A stretch of DNA of 64,000 nucleotides from Macrocystis pyrifera (Eukaryota > Sar > Phaeophyceae > Laminariales > Laminariaceae): assembly GCA_031763025.1 (NCBI GenBank), contig JASSKH010000020.1, forward strand, positions 9,174,528 to 9,238,527. Direction: 5' to 3'. The position numbers and the translations under genes were made by a program. Under the pieces are notes generated by a model. It was not told where the DNA came from, ran no database searches, and saw only the letters and a list, made by a program, of their open reading frames with translations. Positions 41,386 to 50,760 of this stretch are shown piece by piece. Within the stretch, counting starts at the first letter, position 1; each line of letters opens with the position of its first letter.

Positions 41386-41804
41386 GTGCAGGGGGTTTCT
41401 GCTTCGGGACCTAAGCATGCTGTGGCGGGCGGGAGGGGCGGAGGTGTGGATCCTCGCCCGAGGGGCTCCGCAATATCGTTGGTTCCACTGTAGAAGTTCG
41501 TGTTTAGAGGCTCGAAATAGCAAGAATTTGCTTGCGCTTTGAATACGTAAACCATTGTTTTCCCGGTCGGATTCAACAAGGTGTAGGCGTGAAACGTAGT
41601 GGGCAGGGGGGGGGGGAGGGGAGCGCCTCCTATGTGACCTCGGATTTGAGTTACAACTGAGAGGGAGCGGGAGAGGATTTCTAGGGCGAGGATGATGGAT
41701 AGAATGGAGGGAAAACAATGAGTAGAAAAGAAAGGCGTAGCTGTACGGACATTCTTTCTGGGGTAGGACGACAAAAAAGGGGAAAAGGAGGGCTCGTGCG
41801 GAGT

Positions 41805-42117
41805 GAGGAAGAAGGGGAGGGAAAGGAGGAGGAGGAGGACGAGGGGGAAGAGGAGGAGGAGGAGAAGGAGGAGGAGGAGGAGGAGGAAGAGGGCAAGGAG
41901 GAAGAGGAGGAGGAGGAGGAAGAGGAGGAGGAGGAGGAGGAAAAGGAGGAGGAGGAGGAAGAGGACGAGGAGGAAAAGGAGGAGGAGGAGGAGGACAAGG
42001 AGGAAGAGGAGGAGGAGGAGGACGAGGAGGAAGAGGATGAAGAGGACGAGGAGGAGGAGGAGGAGGAGGAGGAGGAGGAGGACAACGAGGAGGAGGAGGA
42101 AGAGGAGGAGGAAGTGA
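41805..42117. repeat. Long GGA/GAA purine tract (~310 bp)
   Basis: Almost pure A/G on the plus strand with 3-base periodicity and occasional C. All frames read E/K/R/G-rich on plus and S/P/L-rich on minus. A candidate for triplex or H-DNA formation rather than for coding. Confidence 0.93.
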
Positions 42118-42539
42118 CGCTCGGGGGGACATCGCCCTTTTCGATGCCACTGCTGTTTTCGATTCGATTTCGCGCTTTATTCAACCATGCCAACCGCAAA
42201 ACCGAAAACGAATTTCGGAATCCAGTGATTTCAGACGTCGACGGTACCACCGATCAGGCCTTGGCAACAAAGAACGCACCAGCAACGCAGCTCCCCCAAT
42301 TAAACCACTCCACAAACGACGCTTAAACGACGCTACATCAAAAAATGAAATCGGAAACTCGGTCACCGCTATTGATACCATCCCGGCTTCCGGGTGACTC
42401 CACCTGTACTGACTAACCAACCGGCGTTTCACCAGTTAAATCTGAAAGCCGTTTCTACTGTACACTTCATTCTGGCTCCTCTCAGGCTCCGCGAGAACCA
42501 CGGCTCATTTGTGGGGAAGAGGCGACGGTAAAAGTGGGT

Positions 42540-42645
42540 AGGGGGGCTGGGGGAGGAGGAGGAGGAGGGGAAGGAGGAGGAGGGGAAGGAGGAAGCGAAG
42601 GGCGAAGCGGAGGAGGAATCGGAGGAGCGGCGAGGAAAGTAAAAC
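42540..42645. repeat. GGA-rich purine tract
   Basis: GGAGGAGGAGGAGGGGAAGG-type sequence, third purine block within 2 kb. Confidence 0.85.
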
Positions 42646-42792
42646 ACAGAGGGTTTGACGACAATGACGGCGAGGCGGCCACTACTGCTATCGGTTCGGA
42701 TTCCTCCCTGTTCTCTCCGCCCCGGTCACCTCGGCGGTCGCCAAGACTCATAACAAAGGTGCGGTGACCCCCCTCTCCCCACCGTCTACACT

Positions 42793-42995
42793 CAGTACGG
42801 CCATGCATGGTAACGGGTACACCTGTACATTCCCCCCCGCGCTCGCCCTTCGTATAATTGAATGTATGCCTGCCTGGTCGGTGAAAGCCCGACGTGCTCC
42901 GTCCCGGCATTGTCAGGATGCGAGGGTCTATGGTCATACGACTATGGCCATGCATGAGATCGAGTACATATCTCCTATTGAATACCCCCTCCCCT
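42793..42995 (+). mobile_element. SINE-like element, 3' module
   Basis: Ends CATGCATGAGATCGAGTACA, TATCTCCTATTGAATACCCC and C-rich DNA; an extra tail fragment (ACGGCCATGCATGGTAAC) precedes it. Confidence 0.85.
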
Positions 42996-42998
42996 GTA

Positions 42999-44105
42999 CG
43001 TATAAGTTGGGTTGGCGTCGGTTGGCAACGGCACTGTAGAGAATGCCGCTCACTGCTTGGGCTAGACAACCAAGGTACCGTTTTTGTTTTTGTTTTGTTT
43101 TTTTGGCGGTCGGTCACAGCTGCTGGTTGTCGAGTGAGATCATTTTACGCGACGTTAACAACCTTTACTCCGCACAAGTGACAATGATCGTATCACGTTG
43201 TGTTCATGGTAAGGCACCCAAGAGGCAGTTGCATAGTACTCCTATTGCTGTCTCTGTACGTGGCTACACCGGAAATTGAATAAACTCATTGAAGCTGCCA
43301 TCCGTATGCAAGTCCGCCTCACAAGCGGTTCTTCGTAGGATGCAGCTCACCCTTCATGCTAATCGCCGGACACCTCACGGCGCTTCGCTCTTGGTGCCAG
43401 CACTGTCTGCATCTTCAGTGAAAACATGACACGCTCCGTCCCGGCAATGTAGGGATGCGACGGTCTATAGTCTTACGACTACGGCCATGCATGAGATCCC
43501 GTACATCGTTCTAGTCGAGTACACCCCCCCCCCCTACTCTGGAAGTGGCCACACCGGAAATTGAATAAACTCATTGAAGCTGTCATCCATATGCAAGTCC
43601 GCCTCACAAGCGGTTCTTCGTAGGATGCAGCTCACCCTTCATGCTAATCGCCGGACACCTCACGGCGCTTCGCTCTTGGTGCCAGCACTGTCTGCATCTT
43701 CAGTGAAAACATGACACGCTCCGTCCCGGCAATGTAGGGATGCGACGGTCTATAGTCTTACGACTACGGCCATGCATGAGATCCCGTACATCGTTCTAGT
43801 CGAGTACACCCCCCCCCTACTCTGGAAGTGGCCACACCGGAAATTAAACGAACTCATTGAAGCCGTCATCCATATGCAAGTCCGCCTCACAAGCGGTTCT
43901 TAGTAGGATGCAGCTCACCCTTCATGCGACTCGCCGGACACCTCACGGCGCTTCGCTCTTGGTGCAAGCAATGTCTGCCTGGTCGGTGAAAACCCTACAT
44001 GCTCCGTCCCGGCATTGTAGGGATGCGAGGGTTTATGGTCATACGACTACGGCCATGCATAAGATCGAGTACATCTCTCCTATCGAGTACACCCCCTACC
44101 CCCCT
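42999..44105 (+). mobile_element. SINE-like element: one 5' head followed by three tandem 3' modules
   Basis: The head begins TATAAGTTGGGTTGGCGTCG at 43000. Three 3' modules follow, each starting GTGGCCACACCGGAAATT-like and ending GAGTACACC plus C-run: about 43257-43537, 43538-43825 and 43826-44105. The first two are almost identical, including shared private changes (ATGCTAATCGCCGG, CATCTTCAGTG), so they come from a recent tandem duplication of ~288 bp. Confidence 0.92.
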
Positions 44106-44261
44106 TCCTGGCCAGTTCACTTCAAATTCGTTACATATCTTCCATAATCATGGACGTTTCGTGTTGCGCCTCCCGGCAGTACGGCTGCACTTGCGGTATC
44201 GACCACGAGGGGCATGCGCGGAGCCGCAGACGGGCATCAGCTCGCCGTGGCGAAGTTCCCT

Positions 44262-44405
44262 TGTTTGTGTATATTAATATACATGCTGTATGTGTTGAGT
44301 GGACATCAGTTGGCAACGACGCTGTAAACGCGCAAATCATTTCGTGAGCTAGATAACCAGAGAACCATTTTGTTTTTGTTCGTTGAGCGGTGACCATGCT
44401 GTTAG
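44262..44405 (+). mobile_element. SINE-like element, 5' head fragment only
   Basis: TGTATATTAATATACATGCT, then TCAGTTGGCAACGACGCTGT and GTGAGCTAGATAACCAGAGA. The copy stops at the GGCGGTCACCA-type block, unlike most truncated copies, which lose the 5' side. Confidence 0.75.
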
Positions 44406-44481
44406 CGTATGGACGTTGAGATCCATACGCATCTATCGTGATGTACAGTCAATGCGTACTGAAACGGGTATACGAGTATCT

Positions 44482-44591
44482 TATTGCGGGGGGCCAGAGT
44501 AAATGGGACCTACGGTACACACAAAAACCTATATATTTCCCTTTTTTTCACTGACACTATTTGGTCCTATTTACTATGGCCCCCCGTAATA
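44482..44591 (+). mobile_element. MITE, forward copy, GACC-type
   Basis: Left TTGCGGGGGGCCAGAGTAAATGG, right CTATTTACTATGGCCCCCCGTAA. Confidence 0.92.
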
Positions 44592-44772
44592 GTTTGGATA
44601 TTCGGGTAAATGCAATTCGCGGATAAATGACGAGTCCGTCTTAGTCGTAGTACGGTATGTTGTATGGTCAACTTACAGTGCCTCGGTCGAGATGTTGACC
44701 GTATGTCATAGCAGGGCAGCTATCGCACCATTGGGAATTTTGCTAGAGGACCTTCATCATTAGGAATGTTGC

Positions 44773-44881
44773 TATTACGGGGGTCCATAGTTAATGGGAC
44801 CAAATTTTGTTAGTAAAAATAGTTAAATAGATAGGTTTTTATGTATAACATAGGTCCTGTTAACTATGTACCCCCGTAATA
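44773..44881 (-). mobile_element. MITE, reverse copy, GTCC-type
   Basis: Left TTACGGGGGTCCATAGTTAATGG, right CTGTTAACTATGTACCCCCGTAA. Confidence 0.93.
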
Positions 44882-45294
44882 GAGGACGCACTAGCTCACC
44901 ACCAGGAACGTTACTATAGGACGAACCGTCAGCTAGATTGTACAGCAATAGTCCTTAGATTAGCTTATCTTCCCGTAGAATGGACATTGTACCGGATGAT
45001 CAGGCGAAGGTCAGCCCTACCTCGATCGCTCCTCCTTTTCTCCTCCTTTTCTCCTCCTTTGCTCCTTCCTATTCTTCTCTCTTGATCTCTGAGATCAAGA
45101 TTCCTTCCATAATGGCCACAAAAGCGCCAATTTCAAAACCATCTATTTTTCTTCTTATTCACGAGTGATCTTCACGTGCCACCTCCGCCATCTCTCTTCA
45201 CAGAGACAGTGCCTCGACACACGCATCATTCTTTCGCATGCCGGGTGAGCGAGTTACATCTTTTGTGCGGGGTGGAAAGCCGAAAATCCTCACT

Positions 45295-45662
45295 TATTAA
45301 AGGGGGCGACCGTATCACCCAGTGTGATATAGGACAAGGCACTCAGAAGGCAGTTACACAGTGTACCGGATGCTGCCTCTGGATTTGGCGACACCAGAAA
45401 ACAAATCATTTCCTCCGGCACTGTTCTCTCTGTGTAAGGATGTCCACCTCACGAGCGGTTCTTTTGTAGGATGCAGCTTACCCTTTGTGCGACTCCGCGG
45501 AGCACCTCACGGCGCCTTCGCGCTTGGCGGAAGAAAAATCTCTACCCGGTCGGCGAAAACATGACGTGCTCCGTCCCGGCATTGTAGGGTTACGAGGATC
45601 TGTGGCATACGACTACGGCCTTGCGTTCCATCAGTACATGAATTCACCCCCCCCCCCCCCGC
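45295..45662 (+). mobile_element. SINE-like C-tailed element, 5'-truncated
   Basis: Starts in GGGGGCGACCGTATCACCCA, includes AGGCACTCAGAAGGCAGTTA and GGATGCAGCTTACCCTTTGT, ends CATCAGTACATGAATTCACC and poly-C. Confidence 0.88.
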
Positions 45663-45749
45663 CACGCCCGCCCCCCCCACCCCCCCAGTTCACAATGTAC
45701 TTCTTCCCCTGTCACTCGCTGTAGCAACGCCCTGCAGCGCATGGTCTCG

Positions 45750-46090
45750 GCTTAATATGGCAGTTTGATATGAGGGGTCAGGTAATACTGCAGTTCGAAT
45801 GGAGGGGGAGGGGGGGTTACACGGCAGTTCGATAGGAGGGGGGGGAGGTAATACTGCAGTTCGATAGGAGGGGGGGAGGTAATACTGCAGTTCGATAGGA
45901 GGGGGGGAGGTAATACTGCAGTTCGACACGAGAGGGGGGGGGAGGTATTACTGCAGTGTGATAGGACGGGGGGCATGCAATACCGCAGTTTTGACAGGAA
46001 GGGACAAGTAATGCCGCCGTTTGACAAGGGGGGGGGCAGGTAATAGGCGAGGGCAGACAATACTGCAGTTCAATGGGAGGGAGGCAGGGG
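45750..46090. repeat. ~34-bp minisatellite with CTGCAG
   Basis: About nine units of GGTAATACTGCAGTTCGATA followed by GGAGGGGGGGGA. The poly-G part varies in length. The minus strand reads YYLPPSYRTAV repeats, an effect of the array. Confidence 0.93.
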
Positions 46091-46239
46091 TAGTTTTTGT
46101 GAGGCGATGCAACACTCCGGCTTTCGTTCATAAGTTTCGCCCAAGAACCATGAAGGGAAGAAGTCACCAACAAATGCGTATGGGGGTTGAGTCGCGGGTG
46201 GGCGGTCTGTGGCAACACATGAGGAGGGGGGTGGATCAG

Positions 46240-46290
46240 AGGGTACGGTGGGTGGGTGGGTGGGTGGGTGGGTGGGTGAGGGCTGGGCTG
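46240..46290. repeat. GGGT tetranucleotide repeat
   Basis: GGTGGGTGGGTGGGTGGGTG, potential quadruplex sequence on the plus strand. Confidence 0.85.
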
Positions 46291-46515
46291 CGTGGGTTGG
46301 TGGATGATTGGGTTCGGTGAGGGTGGTGGGTTTACCACAGAGGTACTGTAGAGTGTTCACAGTAAGGTTCGCGTCGTGCTTCTCGTCCCCTTAGAATTCA
46401 CACACATATATTTGGGTCTTTTAGTTGGATGCGCACTGTCGACGAAACACCCGGCCGAACATGCGAATGCTTGTACATATAATATATATATATATCTGTG
46501 GGTGCGTACCTCCAG

Positions 46516-46707
46516 CCCGTCATCCGAACTTTTAACATAGAGACTCGCACATGTTATCGTGGCTGCTGCCACCTGTTGTTCCGTGGGCTGTGTGCCGTCT
46601 GGCGCGGAAAGGATGACGGGCAAGACGACGAGGAGGCGAAGAAGGCGGAGGGAGAGGCAGCGTGGTTTCCGCCTGATATAATCGAACTCCTCAAGGCCTA
46701 CCGGCAG
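46516..46707 (+). CDS. Exon 6 of oxidoreductase (helical C-terminal region)
   Basis: After GCGTACCTCCAG the phase-0 frame reads PVIRTFNIETRTCYRGCCHL, LFRGLCAVWRGKDDGQDDEE and AWFPPDIIELLKAYRQ, ending CAG|GTATGA in phase 0. It has a hydrophobic helix, an acidic-basic loop (DDEEAKKAEGE) and a second helix, as expected for the alpha-helical dimer domain of this superfamily. A later acceptor at AACATAG would change the phase and is less likely. Joins exon 7 across an intron of 397 bp. Confidence 0.68.
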
Positions 46708-47104
46708 GTATGATATGCCGGCTGCAAAGCTCAGTGGCGTATCCTTTGTCTACTTTCGCCGTGGCCCATCGGTCTCCCGTGGCACTCCCGTGGGTTTCTC
46801 CTTGCGCCGAGTTCATTGTTTCGCACCCATTCTTTTGTACCGCACCGGCTGGGTATGCCGCAGCTCGTTACCACCGTTTCCCGTACGCACTGGTACTGCC
46901 TTGCGCACTTTTCTGTCGTACTTGTTGACTTTCTCCCAGCGCTATGCTTTTTGTTGCAGTCTTTTTTGTGACCACAGGCAAGATTTCAGAGAAAATGAGC
47001 TAATGTGAGAACATCATCATCATTTTTCACCACCATCATCGAAAACCTCTACTGCTTGTTCTCTACATTTTTTTTTCCCGGGTTTTTATTTTCTTCCACT
47101 CCAG
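46708..47104 (+). other. Intron 6 (397 bp)
   Basis: GTATGA to TTTTCTTCCACTCCAG, a textbook polypyrimidine tract and acceptor. It is the only short intron of the gene and carries no recognised repeat. Confidence 0.7.
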
Positions 47105-47320
47105 AACAAACGTGTTGGTTTGGCGCTCGTGAGGTTTCCTCTTGCTACGCATGCAGACACCGGGGACGGGCGGAAAAGTGATGACACCTGCAACCACGGT
47201 TGGTCCACAAGGCCGCCGAGCGAGAGCACAAAACTTGCTGTGTACGAGTTGGGTCGAAATTTAAAAGTGATGGCTGAAAAACGTCTACCCCACGGAAAAG
47301 CCGAGACATTGTTCGCATGA
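47105..47320 (+). CDS. Exon 7 (terminal) of oxidoreductase
   Basis: Preceded by TTTATTTTCTTCCACTCCAG. Phase-0 frame: NKRVGLALVRFPLATHADTG, a hydrophilic stretch, then STKLAVYELGRNLKVMAEKR and LPHGKAETLFA followed by TGA at 47318-47320. The acceptor is the best in the window, and the frame agrees with exon 6. No polyadenylation signal was recognised; a MITE begins 28 bp after the stop. Confidence 0.7.
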   Translation, partial: NKRVGLALVRFPLATHADTGDGRKSDDTCNHGWSTRPPSESTKLAVYELGRNLKVMAEKRLPHGKAETLFA

Positions 47321-47347
47321 TGTAAGGGGTCGAGGGTTTGATCGAGC

Positions 47348-47570
47348 TATTACGGGGGACCATAGTAAATAGGACGAAATGTTGTTATTACAGGGGTCCA
47401 TAGTTAACAGGACCTATGGTATACATAAAAACCTATATATTTGCCTATTTTTACTAACAAAATTTGGTCCCGTTAACTATGGACCCCCGTAATAGTAAAA
47501 ATAGGGAAACGTATAGGTTTTTGTGTTACCGTGGGTCCTATTCACCAGGGTCCCCCGTAAAGGACATTGT
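47348..47570 (-). mobile_element. MITE, reverse copy, split by a nested MITE
   Basis: The left part is TTACGGGGGACCATAGTAAATAGG...GTTGT (47350-47385) and the right part GTAAAAATAGGGAAACG...GTCCCCCGTAAA (47495-47564). Removing the inner element and one TA restores the family consensus GTTAGTAAAAATAGG exactly. This is direct proof of a TA target duplication. Confidence 0.95.
47386..47494 (+). mobile_element. Nested MITE, forward, GTCC-type, with TA duplication
   Basis: The element proper is 47388-47492 (105 bp), TTACAGGGGTCC...GGACCCCCGTAA, with TA at 47386-47387 and 47493-47494. A clean insertion into an older GACC-type copy. Confidence 0.95.
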
Positions 47571-47784
47571 TGGACGTAAAAACCTGTGACGATGACAATG
47601 GTTGGGGGCCTGTCGTGTGTGACCGCGGACAGCGGTCGGCGATGCGCGCGATGACCCTTTCGCTTACCCGCGAAATCACGACCGAGCAGCGACAAGGCGC
47701 TTCTCGCTACGCACGAGTATTTTTGAGGTGGCGTCTACGTTTGTCGGAGGGGCTTACCTCACTCCCTTTTCCTTAGCCCTTCTT

Positions 47785-47945
47785 GGGAAATTGCCGATAA
47801 AAATGACGGTTACAGTGCTGGTCGCTGCGTGTTTCGGGAATAGTATATCATCGGTGTGTCGAAACTGCCGATAGAAGCGACGGTCACAGCGCTGGCCGCT
47901 GCGTGATCGGGGAAGAATATAGCACCGGTGTTTCGTGTCACGGTT
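47785..47945 (+). repeat. ~76-bp direct duplication
   Basis: AAATTGCCGATAAAAATGACGG and GCTGGTCGCTGCGTG at 47789, then AAACTGCCGATAGAAGCGACGG and GCTGGCCGCTGCGTG at 47865. Confidence 0.85.
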
Positions 47946-47949
47946 CAAG

Positions 47950-48520
47950 GAGCCCCGACCCTTTTAGCAAACTGCCGTGTCATTGTGGAGACAAGCTACC
48001 CACACTCTAGGCACTTTATCCCCGAAGGTGAACTGCAGGCCAAAGAGGGACGAGGCACGGGAGCGGCACCATCCCACCCCTACGTACTAGCTCTGCGCTC
48101 ACGCTTCTCTTAAGCGGCTGAAATATCACCAAAGCTACGTACCGTTGCTCGATCGTCATGTCGGCGTCCCAAGATGGTCGAGGAGAGCTCCTTACCTTTA
48201 CTCGAGAGCTGCGTTGCTTTTAAAAAAAATTGATATATGGACTACACGCCTAAGTAACCCCATGATCAAAACGTACCATGACCTATTGATAGTAGGTACG
48301 TAGACGAAAACATGTTGAAAAAAAGTTGAAAAACATTCACAAAAAGGGGGAAACCCAACGATGCTGGGAAGTAGTTCGTCGGTGGTTGCTTCGTCGGTAG
48401 CGAGGAGGTCCGCCCGTCAGTCAGAATTATTGTATTCCGCCCGCAAACGAATGGTATCACCCCTTTGTCGCAGGTGATGCACGCTACGGGAGGGATGCAC
48501 CTGACATTGTCTGAGACCTC
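47950..48520. other. No gene recognised
   Basis: No repeat family or exon-like frame identified. Confidence 0.4.
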
Positions 48521-48529
48521 TCCCTTGCT

Positions 48530-48650
48530 CGAGGAGTTCGATAACTCGCCCAAACGAGCGGCTTCGAAAAGGAAAAGCGTTCTTACTCGAAGAGTTCGAT
48601 AACTCGTCGAAACGATCGACTTCGTAAAGGAAAAAGCGCACGCTTGTTTT
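48530..48650 (+). repeat. ~58-bp direct duplication
   Basis: CTCGAGGAGTTCGATAACTCG...GGCTTCGAAAAGGAAAAGCG, repeated as CTCGAAGAGTTCGATAACTCG...GACTTCGTAAAGGAAAAAGCG. Confidence 0.85.
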
Positions 48651-48659
48651 TAACTCGAT

Positions 48660-49470
48660 GAAAAGTATAGCATGGCACAAATAAATGCTGATTGCACGGA
48701 CATTACTCACAAAAAAAACGAACGGTATTCAAACAATATCGGGTTAAGGAACCCCACGTCGGCCGTCAAAAACATATTTAGGCGTTATTTTATCAAAATG
48801 TGCTGTGATTGCCCTTACTGTAGCAAACATCGGCCACACAGTTCGAGGCAAAGACTGGACTGCAGAAAGGCAGAGAGGCAGGGTGTCTAACCCGAATCAC
48901 GTTTCACGAAGAGCTAATCTCCGACAAAATCGCTTGCATCCGTGGACGCCAACAACAAGAACATCAACAACAACAACAACAACAACAATAGACAGACACA
49001 CACACGCACTGCTTGTGTTTCGCCCTAGTCCATGCGTAGTAGACGTCGACGAAAATCAAAGGGGCCCGTCCTACTACACCTTCCTGCAACCGGCCAATCT
49101 CCTGTCTCCCCCAGCTGACTGATATAGTGGGGGCACCTACTGTCGAAGTCACAACCAGAATGCGGCGTGTAAACGTAGCGGGGATATCTGGTGATCGGAT
49201 CTATCGCGGGTTCGGATTGCCCTTGTAGCACCGCCCGTCCTAGTTCACTGGTCATCAGGTCGCTGGAACCGCGGAATCTGTCCCGGGAGCCTTCAGACGT
49301 GTACTCACTCACGCAGCAGTCGTTTCGGAGAAAACGAAAGAAGAAGCAAGCACTTCTACGGACCGTACATCGCGGCGGCGGCACGTTTGACCCCAAATAG
49401 GTTTTGACGGACGACGGGACGATAAGCAACTAGCTGAGGAAGTGCCTAGCATCATTACACTTGCACTTTA
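48660..49470. other. No confirmed gene; open frames on both strands
   Basis: A (CAA)n run lies at 48962-48990. Frames at 49191-49400 plus and 49025-49429 minus overlap. The minus frame has a SDLMTSELGRAVLQGQSEPA stretch that looks protein-like, but no splice structure could be built. Confidence 0.3.
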
Positions 49471-49473
49471 AAT

Positions 49474-50100
49474 GTGCTGGTATGTACCATACGACGAGCG
49501 CATGTTGTGTGCTTTTGTGACACGCCTATGATAACAACCATTGTGATCGTCTATCGGGCCGGGATCTCTACCACTGCTGTCTCTAGAACCCGGGTTCTGA
49601 GTTTGGAAAGTAGATCTCCTCGCGTGCAGGAACGCGTGGTACGCAGGGGACATCCGGAGAACATCCCCGAGTTATCCTACAGTATATGGGTAGGGATTTT
49701 CCAGCGGGAAGTGAAAGGATACCAGGTATATGATAGCTGGCTCCACCATAGGTTGAGCGTAGGCATCCGGCTCCACGCCACGAACCGAAGAGGTGATAGG
49801 GTTTTCAGTGCTCCTCTATTGCAGCACACGTCAGCATCCCAGACCCCAGACCCCACCCCCACCAACCCCCCCTCTCTCTCTTGCGCTGCGTCACATCTCG
49901 CTGCCTCGCGATACAGACGTTGTTCCCGTTGTTTCGGGATGCGCTGCCCGGGGAGCATGGTCTCCACCGTTCCTTATGACTCAAGCCTCGAGAGATTCGT
50001 CGCTGGCGCTGTGATACGGAAACCAGAAGCATGCTTCGTCGCGGGGGAGGGGAGGACGGGGTACTCGATATCGTGTATGGCCGTAGTCGAGGCAGGGTAG
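49474..50100 (+). CDS. Long open frame of unknown nature, possibly exonic
   Basis: A 208-codon frame. The part RRGHPENIPELSYSIWVGIF then QREVKGYQVYDSWLHHRLSV looks protein-like. The 3' end runs into a reverse-oriented SINE tail (50048-50095), so the full frame cannot be one protein. It may contain an exon of a gene continuing to 50402-50760. No domain recognised. Confidence 0.3.
   Translation: MLVCTIRRAHVVCFCDTPMITTIVIVYRAGISTTAVSRTRVLSLESRSPRVQERVVRRGHPENIPELSYSIWVGIFQREVKGYQVYDSWLHHRLSVGIRLHATNRRGDRVFSAPLLQHTSASQTPDPTPTNPPSLSCAASHLAASRYRRCSRCFGMRCPGSMVSTVPYDSSLERFVAGAVIRKPEACFVAGEGRTGYSISCMAVVEAG
50048..50095 (-). mobile_element. SINE-like tail fragment
   Basis: GGGGTACTCGATATCGTGTA then TGGCCGTAGTCGA, the reverse complement of the family's last 45 bases. 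Confidence 0.65.
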
Positions 50101-50107
50101 GATAGGA

Positions 50108-50352
50108 AGGGTAATGGTGTGGTGGTGGTGGTTGTGGGGATAGTGGTGGTGGTGGTTGTGGTGGTTGTGGTGGAGGTGGTAGTAGTGGGTGTGGGTGTGA
50201 TTGCGGGGGTGGTAGTGGGTGTGGTTATTGTCGTTGTCGTGGTGGTGATGTGGTGGTTGTGGTGGCGGTAAAGATCGCGGTAATGGGTGTAGGTGCGGTT
50301 AGCGCAGGTGGTTGTAGCTGTGGTGGTGGTGGTGGTGGTGGTGGTGGTGGTG
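50108..50352. repeat. GTG/TGG triplet-rich array
   Basis: Imperfect (GTGGTG/GTGGTT)n over 240 bp; the last part is a pure (TGG)n of about 11 units. Opposite strand reads polyhistidine/proline, compositional. Confidence 0.93.
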
Positions 50353-50401
50353 GGTGTTGGTCCGCAAGGTCACGCTCACAACCAAACTTTCGACAGCGAA
50401 C

Positions 50402-50760
50402 ATGGTCGCCGTACCACTGCTACACGGCGCCGACTTCAGCACCACACCTCTCTCGCATACCATGCATAGGAGGTGAGCGGGGCCTGTGTCGCGGAGAACT
50501 GCAGGCTCAAGCCCATGGTGTGGGGGCTGCCGCGGGACTGACTCACTGTGGCACTCTCCAGGGTCGAGTCTGCGTTTGAATTCCTTTTCGATTTGCCACT
50601 CAACCAACACAAGCTCGTTCGGGCACGCGAACCGCGCGATTTATCTGATATCTATTACCCTGCGAGAATGGAGGACACCTCTGTGGCAGCTCACTTGTCG
50701 AACGCGGTGACTTCTCAAATGTACCCTGGGTTCTGTAGGTCCAAGAGAGTCCAGTCCTAA
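50402..50760 (+). CDS. Two-exon candidate gene, 89 codons, unknown function
   Basis: Exon 50402-50472 (ATG in GCGAACATGG) reads MVAVPLLHGADFSTTPLSHT and stops at AGGAG|GTGAGC, two bases into a codon. The intron is 89 bp and carries GGGACTGACTCACTG near its 3' end as a branch-site candidate; the acceptor is CACTCTCCAG. Exon 50562-50760 completes the arginine codon and reads RVESAFEFLFDLPLNQHKLV then DIYYPARMEDTSVAAHLSNA to TAA. The phase match is the main support. The frame is also open upstream through the TGG repeat, so the start is uncertain. No family recognised. Confidence 0.42.

Larger units (their letters stand above)
31042..46515 (+). other. Intron 5 (15.5 kb) of the oxidoreductase gene
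   Basis: From GTGAGCG to GCGTACCTCCAG. It holds the intact-core LINE at 37.7 kb, many MITEs, SINE-like copies, a 71-base poly-C and purine-rich tracts. Confidence 0.5.
7244..47320 (+). other. Spliced gene: P5C-reductase/NOXRED1-like oxidoreductase, about 40 kb
   Basis: Seven exon segments on the plus strand (7244-7326, 9361-9454, 14411-14531, 22711-22841, 30913-31041, 46516-46707, 47105-47320) join in phase to about 321 residues and a stop. The N-terminal half is a Rossmann fold of the pyrroline-5-carboxylate reductase superfamily: GIIGAGGQLGSAI glycine loop, a GRAR segment after the second strand, LAVGPQ (compare LAVKPQ in true P5C reductases), and LTTLAGIS. The catalytic-domain MPNTP segment of true P5C reductases is not seen, so a NOXRED1-type relative of unknown substrate is the better description. 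Exons 1-4, 6 and 7 are well supported and exon 5 is tentative. Additional or alternative exons cannot be excluded in introns of up to 16 kb filled with mobile elements. Confidence 0.75.

Noticed and set aside
41681-42326. Polyserine, polyglutamate and polyproline proteins
   Set aside because: All six frames are open because of the GGA/GAA tract; no unique reading is supported.
46498-46515. GTG start codon making exon 6 an independent small gene
   Set aside because: The segment is flanked by an acceptor and a donor, is phase 0 at both ends, and continues into the terminal exon, so internal-exon status is simpler.
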